This document shows positions 10,430-20,232 of a stretch of DNA of 64,000 nt, piece after piece. Position 1 is the stretch's first letter, and each line of letters starts with the position of its first letter. This DNA is from Myxococcales bacterium (GTDB lineage: Bacteria; Myxococcota_A; Polyangia; Polyangiales; Ga0077539). Under the pieces are notes generated by a model. The model had not been told where the DNA came from. It ran no database searches and saw only the letters and a program-made list of their open reading frames with translations. The stretch covers positions 434,001 through 498,000 of the forward strand of contig JAEUKH010000029.1 of NCBI GenBank assembly GCA_016792845.1. The letters run 5' to 3'. The position numbers were made by a program, and so were the translations under genes.

Positions 10430-12999
10430 GTCATGACCCTAAATCTCGCCCCATCGCATGGATCTTCGGTGGCGGCATCACCGGCCTCAGCGCCGCGCAC
10501 GAGCTGACCGAGCGCGGCGTCGAGGTCTACCTCGTAGAGCCCTCCGACGACCCCTGGGAGCCCGACCTCCCCGCGGTCGGCGGGGTGGCTCGAACCCAAT
10601 GGGCCATCATCCCCGAGAAGGCAGAAGATGTTGAGCTCACACCCGGCTTTGACGTCATCGAGGCGCGGGCCATGCTGCGTCACCCGGTGTTCGACTTTCA
10701 AGGCGCCTTGCCGCCCGCGTCGTTGCGTGAGCACGAGCTGTGGGAGCTTGCATCGTTTCTAAGAAAGATCAGAGCAGAGTACGGCGAGGCGGGGCCCGGC
10801 ACGCTGAGAATGCAGGTCAGCTGTAGCCGTGATGTCAAAGAAGACCAGGTGCAGGCGACCCTGGCGTTGATTCAAGCAGAGCTGCCAGAGTCACTGAAGA
10901 TTCAAGAAGATAAGAACTATCGGTTGATTCTCAACGAGCCCGCGATGCTCAGGGTTGAGTTTGTGATCGAGGGCCTCGGGGTCGTACCGGGCGAGCACGG
11001 GTTTCGATACTTCCCTGGGTTTTATCGGCATCTCTTTGACACCATGCAGCGCACGACCATCTTGACCCAGGGCGAAGACCGCTTCGGGCAGGTGGTGCGC
11101 TCGGTGTACGACAACCTCGTCGGCACCGAGGCGACCTGGCTGGTGGTGGGCTCCGAGCCCGGCGTCAAGGCGCCCCAAGACCCGGGCATCGAAGGGCAGC
11201 CGCGGCACGCGCAGCTGATCAAATTCCCCCGTAAGCCGCCGCAATCGATGCAAGAGATCGTCACCGCGGTGGCCGCGTTCATCAAGAACCTCGGGTACAC
11301 CGGCGGCGACCTCCAGAAGCTCACCACGCGGCTCTTTCAATACATGACGACCTGTCAGGCGCGCCGTGAGACCGAGTTTGAAGACCAGACCTGGTACGAC
11401 TTCATCGACGGCGAGAGCTTCACCCCGCGCTGCCGCGAACACATGGAGCGCGGCCCCGAGGTGCTCGGCGCGATGACCGCCACCGAGAGCGACGTGCGCA
11501 CCCAAGGCAACATGGTGACGCAGCTCTTGCTCGATCAAATCATGGGCCGAAAGCTCACCGATGCGACGCTCAACGGGCCCACATCGCAAGCGTGGTTCGA
11601 CCTCTGGCGAGAGTACCTGATCTACAACGGGGTCAAATTCTTTCGCGGGAGGCTCCTGGGCTTTGTCGCGCCAGACCCCGCGAAGTACCCCGATCACGCG
11701 CCCGATGTGGTGCTCCCCGAGGTGGTGGTCGGCCACCGGATGCTGAGCCTCGACAACTTCAACACCCTGAAGCGCCAACACTACTTCGTGCTTGCGACCC
11801 CCGTCACGGCGATGATGGGCCTCACCCAGTTTCAGGCCGACAATCTCGACAACAACAACAAAGACGACGCCCTCGGGGCGCCCGGGGGCAACCTCGCCGC
11901 GCGCTTTCTGAGCGTCTTCGACGCGCTCCACCCCGGGGCGCGGCAGCCCGGGGTCGCGCCCGCGTCGGCCCATGCCGAGGTCGGCGATTTCGAGAAGATC
12001 GTCGCCTGGGAGGCCAACATCCGCGCCGAAGGTCGGCTCGACGGCGGCGACGCGAAGGGGGCCGGGGCGCTCCGGCACCTCAGCGGGGTGCAATACTTCT
12101 TCCCCGCCAACATTCAGTTCGGTCAAGAGCACACGCTGTATCTTGAGAGCGCGTGGCGCCTGTCGAGCATCTCGCAGACGCACTTCTGGCACCGTCGCCC
12201 CACTGGCAATGAAGGGTACCGCGGCATCGTCTCCGTCGACATCGGCGCCTTCTTTCGCCCGCTCGACCACCGCGTCCACAACGCGTCGCTGTTCAGCAGC
12301 GACCCTTCTCACGCGTGGGCCTGGCACCTGCCGCGTCGGGTGATCGCCCACGAGGTCTTTGAAGAGGTGGCGAACTCCATCGCGGTCGACACCATTCATG
12401 TTCGCGGCGCGGGCGATCGCGCCTCGCTCTCTGCGACCCGGGCGGGCAACCTCGACGCCCTCACGGCGCAGCGGCCGGTCGAGATCTTGCCCATCCCCGA
12501 TCGCCTCCACCCGAACGACCCCGCGCTCTCGAAGCAGGTCAGGCCGCTCTGCTTCTTTGTCGATCACAACCTCGTCTTTGAAAACAATCGCGTCGCGAAG
12601 AACACCTCGCCGTACCTCATCAATCGACCCGGCGAGTGGCGCCTCCGCCCGGGGCGTCTGCTCGGCAACAGCGAGCGTCACCGCGGGTATCAGCTCCAGA
12701 ACCGCAGCTGGGTGATGGCCGGCACCTACATGAAGACCTACACCCGGCTCACCACCATGGAGGCCGCCAACGAGTCAGCGCGACACGCGGTGAACGCGAT
12801 TCTGCATGACCTGAACGCGCCCGGCGACCGCTGCATGATCTGGGACCCCGAAGAGCTCGAGCTGCCCGACCTCGCGCCGCTGAAGGCCGTCGATCAAAAG
12901 CTCTTCGAAGACGGCTACCCCCACATGGTCGAGATCTTGGGTCTCACCGATTTGCCGGTTGATGCGCTGGCGAAAATTCTCAAAGAGAGTGCGCTGTGA
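10426..12999 (+). CDS. Large FAD-dependent amine-oxidase/phytoene-desaturase-like oxidoreductase
   Basis: An 857-residue flavoprotein. The dinucleotide-binding motif FGGGITGLSAAHEL (about 14-27), with a following acidic residue in YLVEPSDD, binds FAD. A conserved block GEHGFRYFPGFYRHLFDTM near 190-210 and the C-terminal AGTYMKTYTRLTTMEAANES near 765-785 match the FAD-closing motif of the CrtI/HpnE/amine-oxidase superfamily. Typical CrtI proteins are about 500 residues, so some 350 extra residues sit in the middle. It likely desaturates or oxidises a lipid or isoprenoid; the substrate is unknown. No signal or transmembrane segment is apparent. It overlaps its upstream (ATGA) and downstream (GTGA) neighbours. 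Confidence 0.85.
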   Translation: MSHDPKSRPIAWIFGGGITGLSAAHELTERGVEVYLVEPSDDPWEPDLPAVGGVARTQWAIIPEKAEDVELTPGFDVIEARAMLRHPVFDFQGALPPASLREHELWELASFLRKIRAEYGEAGPGTLRMQVSCSRDVKEDQVQATLALIQAELPESLKIQEDKNYRLILNEPAMLRVEFVIEGLGVVPGEHGFRYFPGFYRHLFDTMQRTTILTQGEDRFGQVVRSVYDNLVGTEATWLVVGSEPGVKAPQDPGIEGQPRHAQLIKFPRKPPQSMQEIVTAVAAFIKNLGYTGGDLQKLTTRLFQYMTTCQARRETEFEDQTWYDFIDGESFTPRCREHMERGPEVLGAMTATESDVRTQGNMVTQLLLDQIMGRKLTDATLNGPTSQAWFDLWREYLIYNGVKFFRGRLLGFVAPDPAKYPDHAPDVVLPEVVVGHRMLSLDNFNTLKRQHYFVLATPVTAMMGLTQFQADNLDNNNKDDALGAPGGNLAARFLSVFDALHPGARQPGVAPASAHAEVGDFEKIVAWEANIRAEGRLDGGDAKGAGALRHLSGVQYFFPANIQFGQEHTLYLESAWRLSSISQTHFWHRRPTGNEGYRGIVSVDIGAFFRPLDHRVHNASLFSSDPSHAWAWHLPRRVIAHEVFEEVANSIAVDTIHVRGAGDRASLSATRAGNLDALTAQRPVEILPIPDRLHPNDPALSKQVRPLCFFVDHNLVFENNRVAKNTSPYLINRPGEWRLRPGRLLGNSERHRGYQLQNRSWVMAGTYMKTYTRLTTMEAANESARHAVNAILHDLNAPGDRCMIWDPEELELPDLAPLKAVDQKLFEDGYPHMVEILGLTDLPVDALAKILKESAL

Positions 13000-13691
13000 C
13001 AAAGCCTGGTGATTCAATCAGTTACACTGAAGAGCTGGTCAGCCTCGTCAACGCCATCGGCTTCGTGGGGACGTGGTTCCCCAATGAGAAGGAAGAGAAG
13101 GCGATGCTCGCCGCGCTCTTGGCCCGCTTCGCCGAGACCGAGGGGCGTCTGCAGTGCACCAGCGCGGTGGCCTATCTGCAAGTCCCCTCAGGGATGCGCC
13201 AGCGCATCCGACTCTGGGTGCTCATCGACATGGCCCACCATCTGGCCCCCGTCGCTGTGAAAGATCCGCCGAAGAACTACGTGGTCACGCCAAAAGACTT
13301 TCGGCCCGTCTCGCCCGACGCCTGGCGCCTCATGCGCACCATGGTGCGCCAGGGCGTGCCCGTGATCGTCGAGCGCAGCACCCTCGATCAGGTCGACACC
13401 AGCGCCCTCAACCTCAAGGTCATCGGCCCCACCGGCATTCGCTCCATCGAGCGCCAGACGCTTCGCCTTTGGGGGAGCCTCGTGGTGTGGCTCCAAGAAT
13501 ACCACACCAGCCCCAAAGGCGTGCCGAGCGCCGTCGAGAGTTGGGGCGACTTCCGCGGTGACACCTCACAGGTCTCTGTGTTGAATGAGTTCGTCGACGA
13601 GGGCGCACCGAGAGCGCAAGGCCCGGGCCCGCGCGCCGAGCCCTCTGACCTGCCCCCCAAGGCGCGCTCAGCGCCCCCGCGCCGCGCCTGA
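12996..13691 (+). CDS. Hypothetical protein closing the isoprenoid-like operon
   Basis: 231 residues, no family recognised. It starts at a GTG overlapping the stop of the flavoprotein gene. The body (1-190) appears alpha/beta, and the tail (195-231) is a Pro/Arg/Ala-rich disordered extension. There is no signal peptide. It ends 35 bases from the stop of the converging kinase gene. Coupled translation suggests that it acts with the flavoprotein. Confidence 0.72.
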   Translation: MTKPGDSISYTEELVSLVNAIGFVGTWFPNEKEEKAMLAALLARFAETEGRLQCTSAVAYLQVPSGMRQRIRLWVLIDMAHHLAPVAVKDPPKNYVVTPKDFRPVSPDAWRLMRTMVRQGVPVIVERSTLDQVDTSALNLKVIGPTGIRSIERQTLRLWGSLVVWLQEYHTSPKGVPSAVESWGDFRGDTSQVSVLNEFVDEGAPRAQGPGPRAEPSDLPPKARSAPPRRA

Positions 13692-13726
13692 AGAGACCGC
13701 CCGATGGGGGCGTCGCCCCGCGGCGC

Positions 13727-15022
<1,296 letters not shown>

Positions 15023-15177
15023 CGGGGGCTCCGCACGATAACGACGTCTCAAGGGCTGTCGAGGGGGCGACGGCGCAATTCCCCTTGCGGGGTGACGCGG
15101 CGGTGGCGATGACTCTCACGCCGTCGAGGCGCCGGGGTCATTGTGTCAGGCGCACAGGCGAAAGGTTGGTCACGACG

Positions 15178-16080
15178 ATGGATGATCCCCGCACATGGGT
15201 GGGCATGATGCCCTTTGTGATGGTCGCGTTGGCGATGCTTCTTCGCTCGATCAAACAGGTCAATCAGTGGGAGGTCGCGCTGAAGTTCACCCTGGGTAAA
15301 TTCTCGGGGCGCGCCGAGGCGGGCATCACCGTCGTTTTGCCGTTCATTCAGAGCCTGGTGAAGATCGACACCCGTGTGCGCAACCGCGACCTGATGCAGC
15401 AGTCGGTGATCACCGCCGACAACGTCACGGCCATCATCGACGCGGTGGTGTACTACCGGGTGGTCGACCCCGAGAAGGCCGTGCTCCACGTCGAGAACTT
15501 CGAGCTCGCGGTGAAAGACCGGGCCAAGGTGGTCTTGCGCGACATCGTGGGCGAGACGCGGCTCGACGACCTGCTCGCGCACCGCGACGAGATCGCCGCC
15601 AAGGTGCGCTCGCAGGTCGAGCAGTTTGTGGCCGCGTGGGGGCTCCACATCGAGCTCATCGCGCTGCAAGACATCCAGCTGCCGCCCGAGATGCGCGAAG
15701 TGCTCGCCAAGAAGGCCATCGCAGAGCGCGATCGCCAGTACGTGATCATCAAGTCGCAGGCCGACGTCGAGAGCGCGCGCAACTTCGCCGAGGCCGCGCG
15801 CATCCTCTCCGAGGCTCCCGGCGCGATGGAGCTGCGACGCCTCGAAGCCCTTCAGAATCTGACGGGCCCGGGGGTGAGCAAGGTGATCTTCGACCTGGCG
15901 CGCCCCGACGATTCGATGCAACGCTCGGTGGCCCTCGCTGCGGCGATGGGCGACGCGCAGCGCACGCAGGTTCGCATCGACGGGGGCCACGGGGGCGCCG
16001 GGGGCATGCACCACGCCGACGAGCCCTCGGCCCACGAGACCCAGCCCATGGCGGGCTTCATCGCCCAGCGCAAGGGCTGA
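15178..16080 (+). CDS. SPFH/band-7 (stomatin-like) membrane protein
   Basis: 300 residues from the ATG at 15178, with AAAGG about 13 bases upstream. A short N-terminal membrane segment (WVGMMPFVMVALAMLL) precedes a clear SPFH/band-7 domain. That domain includes the conserved blocks GITVVLPFIQSLVKIDTRV and ITADNVTAIIDAVVYYRV, then ALQDIQLPPEMREVLAKKAIAERD leading into a helical oligomerisation region. Such proteins form ring- or cage-like membrane microdomain scaffolds and often regulate proteases or membrane fluidity. The C-terminus is Gly/His-rich (GGHGGAGGMHH). No NfeD or FtsH partner gene is adjacent. It is divergent from the membrane kinase, with 155 bases between. Confidence 0.9.
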   Translation: MDDPRTWVGMMPFVMVALAMLLRSIKQVNQWEVALKFTLGKFSGRAEAGITVVLPFIQSLVKIDTRVRNRDLMQQSVITADNVTAIIDAVVYYRVVDPEKAVLHVENFELAVKDRAKVVLRDIVGETRLDDLLAHRDEIAAKVRSQVEQFVAAWGLHIELIALQDIQLPPEMREVLAKKAIAERDRQYVIIKSQADVESARNFAEAARILSEAPGAMELRRLEALQNLTGPGVSKVIFDLARPDDSMQRSVALAAAMGDAQRTQVRIDGGHGGAGGMHHADEPSAHETQPMAGFIAQRKG

Positions 16081-16518
16081 TCAGCACGGCCGACACACGC
16101 TGCCGTTGCGCCCGCGGCGGTAGCGCATCACCCATCGCGCGTCGTCGCATTCGGGCTGAGGTTCAAGGCTCGCCGCCGGGGCGTCGTCGTCGCCCTCGCC
16201 CTCGGCCCCGTCGTCGCGCACGGGGTAGCCCGCGCCGTCGTACGCGGTGTCGTCGATGAAGAGCGCCTCGCCCGCGTCGTCGTCGTCGTCTGAGGCCTGC
16301 GCTTCGAGCTGCGCGATCAACCAGTCTTCGACGTTCTCGCCGTGCCACGGCGACACCGGCTCGACGGGGCTGCGAAGCCGATACACCCCCTCGCGCCGCA
16401 CCGGAAAGGCCGGGCTCAGGTCGACCCCGTACTGCTTCGGGCTCTCGTCTTCGCAGCCCTCAACAAAGAGATAGGCCAACGCGACGGTGTTCGGGGTGAG
16501 CAAGCTGAGGGTCTTCAT
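16081..16518 (-). CDS. Acidic hypothetical protein
   Basis: 145 residues, strongly acidic in the middle and C-terminal half (runs of Asp around 77-115) and ending in a basic, Cys-containing tail (RYRRGRNGSVCRPC). No family was recognised and no signal peptide is clear. The ATG has a GGAG ribosome site just upstream. Its stop abuts the stop of the band-7 gene, so the two converge with no gap. Function unknown. Confidence 0.65.
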   Translation of the reverse strand: MKTLSLLTPNTVALAYLFVEGCEDESPKQYGVDLSPAFPVRREGVYRLRSPVEPVSPWHGENVEDWLIAQLEAQASDDDDDAGEALFIDDTAYDGAGYPVRDDGAEGEGDDDAPAASLEPQPECDDARWVMRYRRGRNGSVCRPC

Positions 16519-16640
16519 GTCGGGCTCCGTTGCGAGAACAAGTACGCACCCGTCGCCGCCCTCGCAAGCTAGTCTTTGACATTGTCTGTCACAGGTTCGA
16601 TGCGCCCTCGGAGGCCCCGAAGGGTGGTATAGAGCCGCCG

Positions 16641-17513
16641 ATGGTGCGAGCGTTGTGTGTGGTGTTGTTGGGCCTCGCGGCGTGTGACCGTGCGACCGCG
16701 ACGGGGGGCGATGGGGGCCCCTCGGTCGACGCGGGCGACGCGGCGGGCGACCTCGGGGTCGAGGCGGCGGCCGATGACGTGCCCTCGAGCGGGAGCGCGT
16801 GCTCGTTCAACCGCGACTGCCCCGAGGCCGAGCGCTGCGCGTGCAACGAGGGCGCGTGTCGCTGCGAGCGAGGGGCGCGGGGGCGCGGCGTGGCGGGCGA
16901 GACGGTGTGCGCGGGCGGCAACGACTGCGCGAGCGGGCTCTGCCTTGAGGGCAACGCGGGGTTCCTTTGCAGCGACGCGTGCACGACGGCGGGCGAGTGT
17001 CCGTCGGCGCTGCCGCGGTGTGTGTCGATCCCGACGGTGGGGCGCGTGTGTGCGCGAGACCCTTCGATGATGACCGCCGATGCCGGCTCGACGCCGGGCT
17101 GCGAGGGGGCCTGCGCGACGACCCTGCTCAACGCCCAGTTTGGCAGCCGTTCGGCCACGTTTGTGCGCGCTCAGCACGGCGTCGACGCGGGGCGGCTCCA
17201 CATCGAGGCGCACTTCGGGGGCGACCCTGCGTGCCCCAATGATCGCTCGCCCACGCCGCAGCGCACGCTTGTGTTGACGGGGCTCCGCGCTGACGCCACC
17301 GGGCCCCAGAGCATGGCCGACGGCGTCTCGGCGACGCTCTTTGACTTCAGCGGTTCGTTGGTCTCTGAGCCGCTCGTACGCGCGACCGCGGTGCGCGCGA
17401 CGCCGCGCTTCTTGATGCCTGGCGTGGCGGTCTCGTGGTCGATCGAGATCACCTTTTCGGGCGGCACGGTGACCGGCGGGCTCTACGCCCCGGGGTGTGA
17501 ATCGCTCAACTGA
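16641..17513 (+). CDS. Putative lipoprotein with cysteine-rich N-terminal region
   Basis: 290 residues from the ATG at 16641. A lipoprotein signal peptide ends at LGLAAC with Cys15 as the lipidated residue. An Asp/Gly/Ala-rich linker follows, then a Cys-rich region (about 53-150, some 16 Cys) with spacing like the EGF/disulfide modules seen in myxobacterial surface lipoproteins. The C-terminal part (155-290) looks beta-rich. No enzyme motif was seen. The C-terminal end overlaps the converging RoxA-like gene by 8 bases. Confidence 0.78.
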   Translation: MVRALCVVLLGLAACDRATATGGDGGPSVDAGDAAGDLGVEAAADDVPSSGSACSFNRDCPEAERCACNEGACRCERGARGRGVAGETVCAGGNDCASGLCLEGNAGFLCSDACTTAGECPSALPRCVSIPTVGRVCARDPSMMTADAGSTPGCEGACATTLLNAQFGSRSATFVRAQHGVDAGRLHIEAHFGGDPACPNDRSPTPQRTLVLTGLRADATGPQSMADGVSATLFDFSGSLVSEPLVRATAVRATPRFLMPGVAVSWSIEITFSGGTVTGGLYAPGCESLN

Positions 17514-18699
17514 GCGCCTCGCGCGAGACCTTGAGCGCGCCTTCGGTGATGAGCCTCCGCACGAGGGTCAGCTTGCCCGCCTCGTCGAGCGAGTCGCCCA
17601 GATCGTCGAGGCCGAAGGTGCGCTGGGCCAGGGCAGCTTCGAGGGTCTCGGCGGCGTGCGCCGGCCAGCGTGAGCTACGCCCGTCGATGTGCAAGAGGCA
17701 GTGATCGTCGTTGACGTCGAGGTCGATGATGACCCCGCGGCGAAAGGCGAACTGCATCGCCTCGCCGATAGGCTCTGAGGCGTCGAGCAACATGCCGCGC
17801 AGGTCGCGCTTGCGTTGGGTGAAGAATTGCGACTCGACCCTTGAGGCCACCGACTGCCAGGAGACTCGGGCACGAATCGCTTCGAGGCGTGCGCTGAGCG
17901 CGGCGTTGAGGGCCTCGTCGCGGTCGCCCCGTACGAGCGCCCCAGGAGGCAGCCCCTCGCGCAGGGCGGGGTCGTCGAGAGAGGCTTGGGCGATTGCTTC
18001 GAGCAAGACTTCAGACCAGCGCACCGCGTGCAAGCCGAGGGTCACATGCACCGAGCTCGCGCCGTCGACGGCCACCGCGTCGTGGATCAGCCCGCGCGGC
18101 ACATAGAGCACGTCGCCCTCTTCGAGCCGCAAGGTCTCGGTGATCGCGCCGGGGGGCGTCTCTTGCTTGTTGAAGCGCTCACCCCGCATGGGGAGGCCCC
18201 GCGGGCTGTCGTAAAAGCGCCAGTCTTTGGCGCCCTGGCATTGCACGATGATGACGTCGTGGCTGTCGAAGTGAGCGGCGAAGCCTTGGGCGTTGCGCGG
18301 GGTGAGGTAGAGGTTCGCTTGAACGCCCATGCCGAGCTCAGACTCGAGGTCGCCGCAGAGCGCGCGCACCCGCGGGGCGTGCTCGTCGACGCGGTTGACG
18401 ATGATGGTCGCGCCGCGGCCGTACCGAACGATGGCCTCGCGCATGTCGACCCAACCCTCGGCGTCTGAGTAGCTCTCGGCCTCGATCGGGTTCGCGGCGT
18501 CGACGAGCGAGAGCGCGGGGTGCTGGTGGGGGCGCTCGGTCAAGATCGCGTCGAGCTCGGCGAGCGAAATGGGCGGCGCGCTGTGACCCGGTCGGGCCCT
18601 GACGTGCACCGTCTTCTTCTCCCAATAATCGGCAACAAACTCGTCGGCCGACAACGGCGCCAAGAGGCGCGCGAGGGCCGGAAACGCTGTGGCACTCAT
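17506..18699 (-). CDS. JmjC/cupin-type ribosomal oxygenase (RoxA-like) 2-oxoglutarate/Fe(II) dioxygenase
   Basis: 397 residues from the ATG at 18699, which has the Shine-Dalgarno AAGGA upstream. It belongs to the JmjC-related cupin family of E. coli RoxA (YcfD), which hydroxylates arginine in ribosomal protein L16. The Fe(II)-binding facial triad is visible as HFD (His143, Asp145) and His206 in PRGLIHDAV. The flanking family blocks NLYLTPRNAQGFAAHFDSHD and EEGDVLYVPRG are present. The winged-helix-like C-terminal region used for dimerisation and substrate contact is retained. Length is close to the family norm. The ribosomal substrate is by analogy and not proven. Confidence 0.85.
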   Translation of the reverse strand: MSATAFPALARLLAPLSADEFVADYWEKKTVHVRARPGHSAPPISLAELDAILTERPHQHPALSLVDAANPIEAESYSDAEGWVDMREAIVRYGRGATIIVNRVDEHAPRVRALCGDLESELGMGVQANLYLTPRNAQGFAAHFDSHDVIIVQCQGAKDWRFYDSPRGLPMRGERFNKQETPPGAITETLRLEEGDVLYVPRGLIHDAVAVDGASSVHVTLGLHAVRWSEVLLEAIAQASLDDPALREGLPPGALVRGDRDEALNAALSARLEAIRARVSWQSVASRVESQFFTQRKRDLRGMLLDASEPIGEAMQFAFRRGVIIDLDVNDDHCLLHIDGRSSRWPAHAAETLEAALAQRTFGLDDLGDSLDEAGKLTLVRRLITEGALKVSREALS

Positions 18700-18845
18700 C
18701 GATGAACGTCTTCCTTCGTCATTCAAGCTCAGCGCCACGCCCCAGCGCCGCGCCGACCCCACAAGAGAACGCCCCCGCCGACACGACGCCCACAACGAAG
18801 GGGTCACATCGAACGGGGGCGCGCTGCACCCGACCGTGTCGCGTC

Positions 18846-19211
18846 TCAGTAACAGCGACGGCCGCGACCCGGACGGTCGGCGTAACGCCCGCCGTCGCTG
18901 TCAGTGCAGCTACGACGCACGCGCCGCGTCGAGCCCCGCCCGCACCGCGCCTCGTCGCCCGAGTCGCTGTCGGTGAGACCCGTGTGACCGCGCCCCACGC
19001 CGTCGCTGGGGTCTCGGTCGGTCACGCCCGTGCGACGACGACACGCCTCGGCCTCGCTCGGTGTTGCCACCACGGCGCCAAACACCGCGGTCGCGATCGC
19101 TGCACCCACGACGGCCAAGGCCGACCGTCGCGTCGAAGGGGTGCTTTCAGTGGTAATGTCGGCGTCGTCGAGACTACGCGGCGCCTTTGCAGACTGATCT
19201 TGTTCTGCCAT
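18846..19211 (-). CDS. Small Tat-type secreted cationic protein with TDSD-type repeats
   Basis: 121 residues from the ATG at 19211, with a GGAGGG ribosome site upstream. An N-terminal twin-arginine signal (STRRSAL, followed by a hydrophobic core and a TPSEAEA cleavage-like site near 53) suggests Tat export. The mature part of about 65 residues is rich in Arg, Asp and Gly. It repeats a short pattern: TGVTDRDPSD, TGLTDSDSGD and SCTDSDGGRYAD, separated by GRG segments, with four Cys. The pattern could bind cations or form disulfides, but I know no assigned function. Confidence 0.65.
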   Translation of the reverse strand: MAEQDQSAKAPRSLDDADITTESTPSTRRSALAVVGAAIATAVFGAVVATPSEAEACRRRTGVTDRDPSDGVGRGHTGLTDSDSGDEARCGRGSTRRVRRSCTDSDGGRYADRPGRGRRCY

Positions 19212-19497
19212 GACGAAGAGACCCTCCAGTGAGAAGTGAGCTTCGCAGAGTGGCGCCCCCCAGATCAAGGATCTTGGTCAAATCGCCCCGCAGCGTCGCT
19301 CGTGAGCTTCGCTGTACGTCAAAGCCCCCGCCGCGCCTTCAACGGGTGCCCAACTTTCAGTCACCCTCAGATCACTTTTCAAGCGCAGAGCCCGCCGCGA
19401 TCACCAGCACCTCGTAGACCGAAATGACAATGTTCACATTGTGAACATTGCGCCGGGCTACCGAAACCGTTGAGGCTTTGCTACCCATTGGGGGGCG
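19212..19497. promoter_or_regulatory. Divergent intergenic region with likely promoters
   Basis: At 286 bases this is the longest gene-free gap in the window. It lies between the Tat-type secreted protein (minus) and the acyltransferase (plus). It is more AT-rich than its surroundings towards the right side and contains a perfect 23-base palindrome listed separately. I see no ORF or RNA gene here. Confidence 0.5.
19428..19450. promoter_or_regulatory. Perfect 23-base palindromic operator candidate
   Basis: The half-site CAATGTTCACA is followed, after a single T, by its exact reverse complement. It sits 48 bases upstream of the acyltransferase ATG. The size and symmetry fit a site for a dimeric repressor such as a GntR- or TetR-type protein. 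A related imperfect palindrome occurs at 22405-22425. No regulator gene is adjacent; two TetR genes lie about 16 kb away. Confidence 0.6.
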
Positions 19498-20232
19498 ATG
19501 GTTGCGACGCGAATTCAAGCCTTTGATGAGAGCCGATGGGGCGACCTGACCCGGGCGGCGATCGTGCGGTATTTCTCTGCCGAGCTCCGCGACGCAGCGC
19601 GCTTGCCGCGTGACGGGGGCGCGCTCTTGGTGGGCAACCACGCGATGTGGGGCTACGACGGCGTGGTGCTCGGCACCCTCGTGCGCGACGCGACCCGGCG
19701 CTATGTGCGCTTTCTGGGCGATCGAAACCTCTGGCGGATGCCCGTGGTGGGCCCCACCCTGACTGCCTTCGGCGCGCTCGCGGGGGAGCCCGGGGCGGCC
19801 GAGCGGCTCTTGCGCGAGGGGTACCTGGTGGGGGTGTATCCGGGCGGGGTGCGCGACGCGTTCAAGGTCACTCCGGGCGAACGCTACGTGCTGAAATGGG
19901 GGCAGCGCGCGGGCTTTGCGAAGGTCGCCATGCGGGCCGGGGTGCCCATCGTGCCGGTGGCGGGGCTCGGCATCGACGAGGCGTACACCGTGCTCGGCCG
20001 AGAGCGGTGGATCGGGCGGCGGCTCTTCGGCTCCGAGAGCTATGACATCCCGGTGTGGTGGGGCGCGTACGGGAGCCCGCTGCCGCGGCGGGTGAAGCTG
20101 ACCTTTGAGCTCCTCGACCCCATCGACACCCGCGGCGACGTCGGCGACCCCGCGGCGGTCGAGGCCGTGCGGCACGCGACCGAGGCGGCCCTCTCGGCGC
20201 GGCTCACGCAGTTTCGGATCGCGGGGCGCTGA
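19498..20232 (+). CDS. PlsC/TMEM68-like lipid acyltransferase
   Basis: A 244-residue acyltransferase of the phospholipid/glycerol acyltransferase superfamily. The catalytic block reads GNHAMWGYD (His48 to Asp54, an H-X5-D spacing found in the DGAT/TMEM68-like branch). The second family block is YPGGVRDAFK near 117-126, where an Arg contacts phosphate. The first 25 residues are not a signal peptide; the protein is likely peripheral at the inner membrane. It probably transfers a fatty acyl group to a lysolipid or diacylglycerol. The ATG follows a G-rich run. The palindrome upstream suggests repressor control. It overlaps the converging membrane protein gene by 29 bases. Confidence 0.87.
   Translation: MVATRIQAFDESRWGDLTRAAIVRYFSAELRDAARLPRDGGALLVGNHAMWGYDGVVLGTLVRDATRRYVRFLGDRNLWRMPVVGPTLTAFGALAGEPGAAERLLREGYLVGVYPGGVRDAFKVTPGERYVLKWGQRAGFAKVAMRAGVPIVPVAGLGIDEAYTVLGRERWIGRRLFGSESYDIPVWWGAYGSPLPRRVKLTFELLDPIDTRGDVGDPAAVEAVRHATEAALSARLTQFRIAGR

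Noticed and set aside
10891..12681. 596-codon open frame on the minus strand opposite the FAD oxidoreductase
   Set aside because: Antisense shadow: Arg/Val/Gly-rich without motifs, while the plus-strand frame carries FAD-binding motifs and coupled overlaps.
16576..16598. TTGACA -35-like box with a TGACA/TGTCA dyad before the lipoprotein gene
   Set aside because: No matching -10 at 17 bases; too weak for a promoter call.
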